NCBI RefSeq assembly: GCF_963678635.1
Contig: NC_087067.1
Location: 31,534,401-31,594,400 of the forward strand
DNA from: Symsagittifera roscoffensis
Lineage: Eukaryota > Xenacoelomorpha > Acoela > Convolutidae
Length of the DNA stretch: 60,000 nt
Reading direction: 5' to 3'
The translations under genes were made by a program, and so were the position numbers. Under the pieces are notes generated by a model. It was given only the letters and a program-made list of their open reading frames with translations, searched no databases and had not been told where the DNA came from. Each line of letters begins with the position of its first letter. Within the stretch, counting starts at the first letter, position 1. Of this stretch, positions 1-10,786 are shown piece by piece.

Positions 1-341
1 TCGATATAAGTTTTGCAGCAATTATATAGCAACTTTTCTTAATTTGAAACGTTGGGTCTTATGCACTAAACGGCCCAAAATCAAAAATTCTACACTTTGT
101 TTCAATTTTAAAAAAATTAATTTTGATTGGCTAATCAGACAGTTACATTCAAAGAACGTCGTCCGGCATTTCAATAAAAAAAATCCAGCAGATAAAATTT
201 TTGGCCGAGATCCATCGAAAACTTCATGAAAACATTTAACTGGATTTTTTTTCGTCTGGGCAAAACTTCTCAAGTTACTTGAAAACAATGCTATTATAAG
301 TCAAAAATTTACAATTTGCTACTTTCGGCTGATGTTTTAAT

Positions 342-1075
342 GGGGGCGTTCAACAGTGCCGAAGTGCAACAGTGCCGAAAAAGGTGGGAAAGTTTCAGGA
401 TAAATTAACTGCATTTTCTAAAAATCGGGAAATTACGGACGCTACTTAACAAAAAATTACTCCATTTTTGGAGCCAAAATGTCTGCAACTGCAAATTTAA
501 CAATTATTTTGGCGCCAAAACGTCCAAGTTGCAATTTTTCATGCTCAAAATTTTAAAATGTCACTTAAGATTGTGAACGATCATCGTTTAGTTTTTGATT
601 GCCGCACTTAATGTGGGGAGAGTTCTCATGCTTGAGGGACCGAATGCTTGAAAAATTTCAACCAATCAAAATCGTTAAGCGTTCCTATTGGCTAAATGCT
701 TTTCTCACAAAATCGAAATCAATATTAACAGAAAATGTATTACATCAGTGGAAAATAATCAAAAACATTACAAATTGCGGGTTACAACCGCAATATTGTT
801 CAGATAAACATCAAGAATTTATGAGTTCAAGTTCATAAGAACCTGCTTATTATCGAATCGGTCAGTATTAACACTTATGGCCTGGATTTTATTTCTTGCT
901 TTGAGATTTTTGCGATTTACTTTGAGATTTTGACTACTCAATTCTGATTGGCTCAAAGTAAGCTAACATTAATTTCATGCATTCGGTCCTTCAAGCATGG
1001 GGGACGCCACCACTTAATGTTTTCAAATTTTTGGCACTGTTGAACTAAATTTTTTTGGGACTGTTGTACTGCCCC
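342..1075. mobile_element. fold-back/MITE-like element, interrupted
   Basis: Both ends start with GGGGC when read inward, and each end carries two copies of a CAACAGTSCC-type motif (left 350-396, right about 1030-1075), so the termini are inverted and internally repeated. The interior holds no protein-coding sequence and is interrupted by the 613-1010 element. A similar ...ACTGCCCC terminus occurs at about 6186-6193 in the intron of the next gene, which suggests a dispersed family. No clear target-site duplication was seen. Confidence 0.5.
613..1010. mobile_element. non-autonomous DNA transposon, 8-bp TSD
   Basis: The ends are inverted: both start GTGG and share CATGCTTGARGGACCGAATG (left from 627, right ending at 999). 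The element is flanked by perfect 8-bp direct repeats CACTTAAT at 605-612 and 1011-1018, read as the target-site duplication. An 8-bp duplication is usual for hAT and also found for Merlin and P elements; the GTGG terminus does not decide between them. The 398-bp body has no transposase and must be mobilised in trans, if at all. Confidence 0.6.
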
Positions 1076-1200
1076 ATTTTTATCTGTTTGAAATTTTGAT
1101 TGAATTTTCTGACTATGTTGCTTGAATTTGATTAGCTATAATATTTTGATAGCTCAAGAGATAAAAGTTATAAGTTTATATCGTTTTGTGCATAAGACCC

Positions 1201-3242
1201 GAAAAGTTTTCACAAAATTGTTTGAATTTGAATAAATTGATTTTCAATAAATTGAGTTTGAGTCCATTGAAATTGATTGTTGAACCTTTTGATGTCAAAC
1301 TAAGTAAACATTTCAGACCATTACGTTATTTCTAAGAAATTGAGGGCAAGCCACTTTTTGTTATTGGGATTTATACCATGACACATGACCTTGTAAAAAG
1401 AGCTACGCTAAAGTGTTTTTTTTTAAAGTGAGGTAATTAGTTTTTTATGGAGCGTGATGGTGTCTGCCAATAGCAATGCAATAGTCAACAAACTAGCTAT
1501 TCGAGCGGAGCCAAGTTGAACTAATATAAATGAAGATTTTACTGCCCCATTTTTGACACCTCTTACATACAATTGGCACAAAGAGAGAGCTGTGAAAGTT
1601 GCAACTATAAACTTTTTGAGAATAATACCACATTTTGCAGTAGACTTTAACTAGAAAATGGCCAAAATTGGATCGAGGCATCAGTGAAAGGAATTATTGA
1701 AATCTATAAGTGAGCTGTTTGTAACGTAATATCCTTTTCTTTGTTTTTCTTATTTTTTGTTTAGCCGGTTATTCGAAATTGGCGCAAAGTAGAGCGATAA
1801 ATGTGCGATAAATTGAAGTGCATCTGTGACCATAGGATACCACAACACTACGTATTAGTAGCATCAAAATTCTCATACCACCACCGTTGTTATCAGACAT
1901 TAAGCCCTTGTTTCCATTTCACTCTAACATTGTTTCCATTTCGACACAGGCAGTGTGTTCAAATTATTTGAAGTCTGGCAGCCCACTTATTTGTTTTGGG
2001 TGCTGGGCGCTTTGAAGACCTCTCTTTCCCCATGCACCTTTTTTCTTTTGAACCCTCTTCCGAAAATATCAAGTGCCCTCAAATCAACATCGGAAAAGCA
2101 AACAGTTTTTAAAAATTGAGTATATTGTTATTATAAGGGTAATCTTGTTGTAATATCAGGGCGGATGAAAAATGTTGAAATTGAAGGTAGAAAAAGTGGT
2201 GTATCACCATAAGCAGTTTTGACAATTCTATATATTCCCCTTCAACATTGAAAGGGTTTTCTAATTTTTTGCATTTGTTTATGTAAATACAAGCCAGAAT
2301 TTGAATATTGGGGGTTGACCAGGATTTTAATCTCCTCGGCATAGGCCAATTTTTACAGACTCTTGCAACTAGTTTTTGTGCCCCTAACTAAATTAAAACT
2401 TGATTAGAAAAGAAAATTTATGGAAATTTGTAAGCGAAAATAGTTTAAGCTATTCTGCATCTCTTGTTAGCGCACCATTTGAAGCCTGGAGGGAATTGAA
2501 TTAACTGGCACTTTCCAACGCTTAGCTCTTAGATTTGCCAGCCTCTTCCTTATAGACTTTATCTCTCGCAATTACGGACGGCGGTTGTATTTCACATCGA
2601 TCAATTACAAAAATCCCCGCCTTCTTTTCTTTGCAGCCTTCAAAGACAAATTTAAATTGGGGTTGTATAGCGGAGCGAAGTCTGGGTTCAAACTGTGTAG
2701 AAATTGAACCTTAGGGAAATCAATCTAGGTGTCATGACAGAAAGTTCTAACTAAAAAGTCAAATTTTAACCCTCCCCCTTCAAAAGTCACGTGGTACTAG
2801 TCTTAGTCGTTTGCAATAACAATAACCTGTGAGCGTCTTCAACAACCTGGGGATCTTAAGGGCAATAATTGAGCAGCATTTTACGCCATAAAAATAACCA
2901 TCAAGGTTGTAAACTTGATTTTGGGTCACGAAGTAGGATTTGGTTCATTTAATCCTGACTTGGATTGCTCTTACCTTTATTACAGCTTATCAACATTATT
3001 ACAACTTGCGGACGTTCTTTATCATCAATATCCGCATCAATAGACACATTTTTGCATTTATAAACAGTTGAAAAGAATAAAAACAGTTACCATTTCAACG
3101 CCTCATATTTGCATTTTGTTCCGTATTTATTACACTGTTTTTTGTTTATTTTTTACATCAATGACGGTTGTGCTGTTCTCAGTTCAGAAATTACCACAAC
3201 TATTTTATTGAAAATTATTATAATTTAAAATTTTGTTCGAAA
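1201..3242. other. intergenic, no gene seen
   Basis: AT-rich sequence upstream of the calcium-sensor gene. Open frames here are short and show no recognisable domain. It presumably contains the promoter and 5' UTR of the gene starting at 3243, but no specific site could be assigned. Confidence 0.5.
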
Positions 3243-6200
3243 ATGTTGGACAAAATGCGCAAAGTTTCCACTGCTTTCCGGCTTCGAGCCGTGAAGAACA
3301 CTGCACATGTGCGGATTGAATCAGGCGGCATTTTGGCTGTTGTTTCAGACCAGGATCCGGACGAAATAGGAGCAGACATGATCCGCCACCGACCCTCCAG
3401 CATCAAACATCTGGCCACCACCAGCGGATTCTCAGAGCAACAGCTCAAGATACTCTATAGGGGATTCAAACAGGTCACGGTTCGATTCCCGCATTGAGCG
3501 TTTTTGAATTTAACTGACTTTTAAAATCGTTATTGTAAATATAATTTCAGGAATGTCCAAATGGGTTTTTGACGGAAAATCGTCTGAAGAATGTATTGAC
3601 TCAGCTTTTCCCATTTGGAGGTAACGTATACTGAGCTTTTGATCTAATCTTAGTAATAATCGAAAATTTTTATTTCAAAAGAACTTTTTCTAGATACTTC
3701 GGCCTATACAAAAAATTTATGGCGTGCTATCAATCCAAGTGGACTAACTCTTTTGAGCTTCGAGGTCAGTTAATTTTTCATTTTTTTTGAACTAATATAG
3801 AAAATGTCATAATCAACATAATTTAAGTTCGACAAAAATGATGAGCTATTCTCAAATTAGGACATAAATAGACTACGACGATTTATCCACAAGGGAAAGA
3901 GCCAGCATTCCTGCTGTTCAGCTCTTCACGGAAAACCACTGCTGTGCCCTTGGTTAAGATCCACATGCAATTTTGTTTGACTGTTCTTCTAAGCTGTGCA
4001 GTGTTGCCTCATCCTCAAGCAAGGAGCACTTGAGGGAAATCAGACGGTGAAGATGAATGTTTGGTTATTTTGTTTTCAGGACTTTCTCGCTTCTCTCACA
4101 GTGTTGCTCCTTGGATCTTCAGAGGATAAGATTATGTGGGTGTTCAACCTCTACGACACAGATCAAGATGGTTGCATCAATGTGAACGTAATTCGTTTTC
4201 TCATTCAACATTCGTCCATCTCATCATGGATACTCTTGCCATGATCATGACCCAAGGCATGATTTGTCCCGATCATGTCCCACATGGATTTATCCTTATA
4301 ACATATGTCTTTTTGTCAATACTAAACTAATGCTAATTATCCGCGAGGGAAAGAATCAACATATGAGCTAATCGCCTCTGTACGGCAAACTTGTGTTGTG
4401 TCCTTGATTAAGATATCTGAATTCATTTTTTCTGGGTTGTGAAATGGTGATTTGCTCTTCTTAGGCATCGAGCAAGATGTTCCGCCAAAAACAATGATCA
4501 GCAGTGTTACATAATCGAGACGTCTAAAATCGCGTCTTTATTATGTAACATATTAGTTAAGCGAGAAATATCTAAGTATCGTTTCAGGACCTTGGCAAGA
4601 CGATAGAAGCCATTCAAGATCTGATCAAGCCAGCCAATGGAACCAATGACAACGTTGAGCCTTTCGAATCTGCCTTCAGACGCTCACTCTCAGTTAGTCC
4701 TTCGACATGCAAACATGATATACTTAAAGCAAAATTATAAACGAGATAATCGACTGCTAACCAGATGTACTGCATTAGAAACTAGCGTTACCGAATTGCT
4801 TTTTAAATGAACATTTTAAAATGAAAATGGAAAAATTTCTCCTACACTGGGTTCATATAAATGAAACTTTATTTATTTTAACACGTATTAGGGCAAGCCC
4901 CTGAATGTTTTGACCATCGTTACAGGTATTTGAATTAATATTAGATTCAAAATTTTAATAAATTCAAAAGAACACTACGCGTGTCTATTAAAAACATCGA
5001 TTTATATCCAGCTGAATAAAATTAAGTATTCATTCGAAGATTTGAATAAAGCGGACGGAATATACATATTTGAGGTGTCTTTGGAAAAAATTTGTTAGTC
5101 AAAATTGAAAAAGTTTTTGAACTAAGTCAAAATATATGGACGCACTGGGTCTGTTCAATATAAAAAAAAGTATGACCACCATCGTTTCTTTAAACTATGA
5201 AGGACCGAAAATCGAAAAGCTTACCATTTAACTGGACTATATAATGTGATTTTTGGATCCATTTATTGATGATGTCCAAAATGGACTTATGTCAGCTATA
5301 GTGTTACGATAATTCACTATTCACAAAAAGACTGCTCGTCAATCAGGATAAAACTTTGAAGGTGCATATACAAAACAGTCCCATACAAAAGAGTCCGAAA
5401 CATCAAAAAAGTGCTAACAGAATTCTAACTTCTTTTGTTCTTCCTTGAACTTCTCGATGAGTTTTGGAATAACTGTGGAATAGTTTCACAAAATTTCTGT
5501 TCCAACCTTCTACAGCGTTGTTTGTACGGGGAAGGTAGTTTTTTACTTTTTGATGGCACCCATTGCTTCATGTCAAATCTGGCTCTTGTTGTCCTCGAGA
5601 AGTCAGCCTACCAAGATGTGTCCTCGAAATAGTTGAAAATCAGTTGATTTATTCGGATGCCATGCCTTGAAGAAGCTCGAACGCAGCCTGTCCCTGAAAA
5701 GTCAGCTCGTCCTCGAGAAGTCAGCCTATCAATTTGTGTCCTCTAAATAGTTGAGGATTGGTTGATTTTTTCAGATGCCATACCTCGACGAAGCTCGATC
5801 GCAACTTGTTTCTTTTTGCGAGGATTAAATAAGAAGTCCAATTTTAAATTGCGTTAAACTTTATGTTTCGCGTATTATTGCTTTTAATGAATAGCCGCTG
5901 CTGTTATCTAGGATTGTCTAATTTCTCTGCTTCACTACCTATTGTCACCCGGATAAGTTGGAATCGAAATCGAAATGTTTTTAATCCGAGAGAATGTTTT
6001 TGTCAGCTTCTGGAACAATTAGCGCTTCAATCAATGAGACTGTTTTTGGACTAGTTTCGGGACTATTTTTGGTACTGTTTTGCATGGGACTGTTTTTTGT
6101 ACTTTGCTATGACTTTTTGGACCATTAAGTACAGAATTGTTTTGAATTGGACTGTTATGTACAGACACGAACTTTGAATGATCCGACTGCCCCTTAAAAT

Positions 6201-6891
6201 TAAAGAAGAATTGTTGCCTTAGAAAATGAATGGACCACCTAAGAAAAATATTTGATTTTCCAACATTTTTAAACCCTTTTTATACCCCAGGCTGTGTTAA
6301 ACAGTTTTCAAACCCATAGTTTAACAAAAAATTGTCACAAGTTTGAGCTCAAGAAAACTAAATTTTCCAGATGGTAACAAGTGCAAAAATTTATTTTGAA
6401 ATTCAAGTGAATTTGACTTGGGTCTTGGTTTTTGAATGTTTTAGGCTTCACTAAGGTTTCTACTAATGATTAATCAAAAATTTTCACTCACAAGTTTTTA
6501 CCTTAACAAATTTTCGTGTTCAATTTATTGAAAAAGATCTCAAGAGAAAACTCAAAGTCTTGCACGACTTGTTTATTTCAATAAATCAAGATAGAACAAT
6601 GTTGAGAAGTTAATTTTTGGTAGCTAGTTGCCCCCACCTAGAAACTATTTGAACTATTTCGACTAGCTATGTGTTTCCTCTCAATTTCAGAGACTAGATG
6701 CTGACCGAGATGGAGTCATCTCTCGCGAGGAGTTCTTCCGATACATGAAACGGGTATGAAACGAAATTTTGTCATTCTGGCTCTTCATTGAAAGTTGTTT
6801 GAACTAACAATTTTTTTCGCTTTCGTTTCAGAGAGACATTGAAGAAATTCTGACGTCGTTTGATGTTAATTTGATCACAACAGCTCGATAG
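3243..6891 (+). CDS. KCNIP: KChIP-like neuronal calcium sensor (EF-hand)
   Basis: Seven exons join in phase: 3243-3473, 3551-3620, 3694-3764, 4080-4187, 4588-4692, 6691-6753 and 6832-6891, giving 235 residues. The motif HRPSSIKHL followed by LYRGFKQECPNGF is the KChIP-type first EF-hand; members of this family are cytosolic Ca2+ sensors that bind A-type (Kv4) potassium channels. EF-hand 3 (residues 150-161, DTDQDGCINVND) and EF-hand 4 (198-209, DADRDGVISREE) have complete Ca2+ loops; EF3 ends in Asp rather than Glu. EF-hand 1 is the usual Cys-Pro degenerate form, and EF-hand 2 (around INPSGLTLLSFED) has lost its acidic ligands. There is no N-terminal myristoylation glycine. The ATG at 3243 is preferred over the in-frame TTG upstream. 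Intron 5 (about 2 kb) is filled with repeats. Subfamily assignment is from remembered sequences; frequenin-like is the alternative. Confidence 0.85.
3878..4420 (+). repeat. diverged repeat pair in introns 3 and 4
   Basis: About 90 bp at 3878-3968 (intron 3) resembles 4331-4420 (intron 4): both carry GAGGGAAAGA/AAGGGAAAGA, then a stretch ending in TGTGTCCTTGATTAAGAT or TGTGCCCTTGGTTAAGAT. They flank exon 4, so the exon sits between direct repeats. Probably two copies of an old dispersed element; no coding content. Confidence 0.45.
5591..5830 (+). repeat. 118-bp tandem duplication in intron 5
   Basis: GTCCTCGAGAAGTCAGCCTA occurs at 5591 and again at 5709, and the following ~100 bp of each unit align (TGTGTCCT..AAATAGTTGA, then GATGCCAT..GAAGCTCGA). 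Two diverged tandem units inside the long last-but-one intron of the KChIP-like gene. Sequence around them (5361-6193) has several scattered ACTGTTTT/AAAACAGT motifs and probably belongs to an old inverted-repeat element. Confidence 0.5.
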
Positions 6892-6981
6892 CAGACCAAC
6901 ACACACACAGACGAATCGATAAAAACGAGACATGGAAAACTATATTAGAAACATCTCGAAATTTTAATCCATTTTTTTTAT

Positions 6982-6987
6982 AATAAA
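6982..6987 (+). terminator. poly(A) signal AATAAA
   Basis: A canonical AATAAA lies 91 bases past the stop codon of the KChIP-like gene, a plausible 3' end for its mRNA. Confidence 0.5.
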
Positions 6988-6991
6988 ATTT

Positions 6992-9900
6992 TGATTATAA
7001 ACAATAGTTAGTGAAACTCGTATCCAATGACTTGAGTTTCAAAATTTGTATTTAGAAGCGTAGTTTGCATAGTAACAAAACATTATTTTCAGAACTTTTT
7101 CTATATCGTAGGCAAATAAGTGAAAACAAGAGAAGTTTTTAGCTAGAAGAGAGCACATCTGCGAATAAAATTGTTAGGCAACACGGTACTGATTTGTATA
7201 GAAAACTACGGGCAAAACTAGTAATACTACAATCTAAGTATATATAATTTTTGTTCCGACCAACCCCTTCGGTGGGAAGAGGCTATGGCGTAACATGTTT
7301 TTTTCTTCCCAATTTTGACTCAAAAAAGAGTAGAAGAGTAAGATATTAAAACTCTTTTCAATTGGTAATGGGATTCCGAATTTTTTAATTAACTAAAAGC
7401 AGACAGATTAAATAAAAATTTCGCTTCGGTCTAGCTAAAGTCAAATCAGGGGTCGATTACGGTCAGGTCGAATCATGAGTCAAACATGTCAAATGGTGGA
7501 AAGAACAGGCTTGAACATGGTTCAAATCATGAGGCCAGGAGGGTCAAATTTTTTGATAATAACGAATGTTCAAGTTTTAAAAATAATTTCTGTAAAAACT
7601 ACAACGCGAAACTCAACTTCGAAAAGTTGCTCAGCGAAAACTAGAAATTTAAATTTGTGATGTAATGTCTTAAACTGCTTGAACGGCCTCAAGCGGGGAC
7701 ATTCGGAATGAAGATTGATCATGGACTATGGAAAAAAAACAAAAGATGACGGACTTTTTTTTGCAAAATATTAGATTTCTACCGCCTAAATTGATATGTT
7801 AGAAGTCTTCATCGAACAGCTGAAATTTCAACCAATAGTAAATTGCCGCATGAGACGTGGTTATCTGAAACAACGTCTAAAATTAACTAAAATGTCCATT
7901 ACTTCGATAAGGACAATTTAAATGGCTACCAAGAACTGAGAAGCTGCTTTCGCTTCAAAACAGTGAAGTTGTGAAACTTTATGCATAAAGTGAACTCAAA
8001 ATAATAAAAATAAAGAAAGCAAGGACAATTCGATACAAACATTATAAAGCAGTACTGAAAATAATCAAAAGAAAAAAGAAAAGTTGTAACAATTGTCTAC
8101 ATACCTCCAAATTCTGGTACAGACAAAGTTCTTTACAATTTAGGAAATCATCTTGATGGAATCTTTATTCGCATAACAGATAAAACATCTTGTTTGCCGC
8201 AGTTTTTAAATAAACTTTTCCACAAGTGCAAAAAAAACTAATTTAACAGAAATAGAGCAAGAAAACATTCTCTTCCTGAGAAGCAGAAATAAGCCAACAA
8301 GAGAAACAGAAAGTTGCGAATCTCTGACAGATATGTTTTTCCTATTCATAAAAATATGATGGATTTAATGAACATTGATTTATTTGACCATTTTTGCTCT
8401 AAATTTTCCATGCAAGATTTTTGAGAAATAGAATCTAATATTCAGTATAAGTGGCAATGCATCAAACAAAACGAATGAGATACTAACGAAAAGCTCGAAC
8501 TACCGAAGAACTGGATCGTTTTCTTAAGGAAGCACCATGCTATTGATACATAGTTTTTGATTACCATCAACACACTACCACAAGCGATTAATAGGTTTTT
8601 CCTATTAAAAAGACAAAAACCAAAATACGAAACAAAATGGATGGACAATGAATTAAGAAAGCTGCCGTAAAAATTGACAAAACAAATTTGAACATGGATC
8701 TGGTACCATATAACAAGCAATCAAATTTTGAAAAAACTTACAGTTTACAAAGGCACATCAAGCAATCTTGACTGAGACCAACAAAGGGCTGTGTCAGTAC
8801 AAGTTTTCTCTAAAAGGCCGCAAGTTTTATATGAATCACATTTGGAAAAAAACAATTACTTGGTAAACATCAAACACTAAGTCCGATTGACTAAAAAACA
8901 TTAGAAAAAATCAAATTTTTTTTATACTTGGGATTTCATGTAGACTAAAAAATGAGTTTTTACGATAATTTAGACAAAATAACAAATTAGTTTTTCCAAA
9001 TTTAAAGAATTCTCCATCAAATGCACAGAAAATTGAAATCAACGCAACTGGTGTAAATTTATAAAACTTACCTTCAACAGGTTTTACAAAATGAGAGACT
9101 TGCGTACGGTAACACGGACTTAAAAAGTTGCCACTTAAACTAAATTTGGAAGAATAAGTAGTATAGTTTTTGTCAAATTAGGATTTGCTAAAAGTTCTTT
9201 CGAAAAAAGAACTACCAGCAAATTTTTTCTTTCAAACAGAGCTAATTCCAAACAAAATTCTGAAATTATTTACAGATTCCATATGGAGGGGATGTAAATT
9301 AAGGATTCTACAATCAACAATAAGTGATACTGAGATAATTAATCTACAAGCTAAACGCATCACGGACAAAAATTAACCTTAATAAACATCATAATCATAA
9401 ATTATCTCTTAGCATAAAATTTAGGCAATTAGTTAAACTAGTTCTAAATGTTTTCTCTTTGAACAGAATTCGTCAAAAAAGAAACAAAAAATCAAATCAG
9501 CATTTTCAACTACTTTCAACTACTGTTTTCCAGAAAGTTGTATTTTGATTATAGGACGGGTTCTAGTACCTTTACGTTTTGAAAATTCAAAACAATCAAA
9601 TTAATTTTTTATTTTGTTAGTTTTTCAAAGAATGCTATTATTTTTCCGGTTTGTATGGTAGCTGGTTCAGACTTGTCCTGGTTAGTATAATTTTTTTTTA
9701 TTGAAATAGCTTGGAAGCCCTAAAATGCTACAATCAATGAAAACTTGTAGTTTGCCGTTTTTATTAGACACGGTTGATGTTGATTTTATTTGCATTATAA
9801 TTTGAAAAACAAGTCAAAATTCAAAAACGAAAACTTAATTATACCAGCTTTTGTTGAAAATTTTATTGACATTTGTGCATTTTTTGTAGATTGCGTTTTT

Positions 9901-10786
9901 CTGATGTAGAGAGCTCAGATATGGCAGTTTTTTAGATTTTTGCTGTTTCAAAGATGCAAAAGAATGTGCTCCTAACGTGAAAATGCAAAAATTGATAAAT
10001 TTCAAAAAATAGAAGCCAAAACACTGCTTTTACTATCAAAATCTCATTTTTTAAAGCTCTGACTCGATAGCTGTTTTTTTTTCCTCATATTATTTTTTGC
10101 GCAAAATAAAAGTGATGTAAGATTGCAAAATAAACCAATTTTTTCATTTTCATTGTCTTTGCGCAAGGGTGATAAAATATATATTTTTTCCGAAACGAAG
10201 TTGAGAGATATCATGCATACAGGAAAAAAAAAGAAAAATTTGTAGATTTTTATAAATTTTCGGTTGAATTTTTTCTTTCTATAGTACTATTTTTAGATAT
10301 TTTTAGATTCTTTGTTTTATAAGCAAGTAAGTTTATAGTTTGCTCGCATAACGCATAATTTAGTGCAACGACTTAAGCTGAGCTTTGCAGCTTTCGGCGA
10401 TACAAAAATGGATGAGGATAAAAAAAAACTTCCTTCACTCTAATTAGCATAACTGACAACTAACAATCAAGATGCCATGGACTCTACTGCAAAACCAAAA
10501 ACTGAAAAAAAACAAGACACATATTTATCTGCAGTCAGATGAATTCATAGGCTTCACACTGGGCTTCACAAGTTAAAAAAAGGTTGTAAAAGGTTTGTTT
10601 CATATTGTTTTGTTTAAGCTTTAATTTGCAAAATCTTACTACTAATAAGAATGCTGATACCAAACCAATATGAAGCTGGCGGAAAAAAATTAATGAACGT
10701 CAGCGTGTCGAAACAAAATACACAAGGAAAATTGTCAATCGTTTGTCTCGAGTGATGTTCAGCATGATAGAAAAAATTCGAAAACG
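6992..10786. other. intergenic, decayed sequence
   Basis: About 3.8 kb with no intact gene. The only recognisable protein trace is a decayed LINE endonuclease segment near 8.1 kb, listed separately. Short open frames at 8.4-9.4 kb may be further decayed retrotransposon, but nothing in them is specific enough to name. The rest is AT-rich. Confidence 0.5.
8083..8241 (+). pseudogene. decayed non-LTR retrotransposon endonuclease fragment
   Basis: One frame stays open for about 50 codons and reads VVTIVYIPPNSGTDKVLYNL at its start. A hydrophobic stretch followed by Y-x-P-P-N-S is characteristic of the APE-type endonuclease of LINE elements, where it precedes the region that defines the next catalytic block. 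Catalytic Asp/His blocks are not visible on either side and the frame ends in a stop, so this is a fossil. It could be part of the same LINE family whose reverse-transcriptase relic lies near 34.6-35.4 kb, but the two pieces do not overlap and this cannot be tested here. Confidence 0.45.

Larger units (their letters stand above)
54..1200. repeat. outer inverted-repeat shell
   Basis: A 19-bp inverted repeat lies at 54-72 and 1182-1200 (GGGTCTTATGCAC followed by a near-identical AAACG end, one mismatch). It encloses two further nested inverted-repeat elements. It may be the ends of an old DNA transposon into which others inserted, or part of one fold-back element. No coding region is recognisable in it and no target duplication was found. 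Confidence 0.4.

Noticed and set aside
3474-3500. Box B-like GGTTCGATTCCCG just after KChIP exon 1
   Set aside because: No box A at tRNA spacing; the upstream sequence is coding exon. Probably chance or a remnant.
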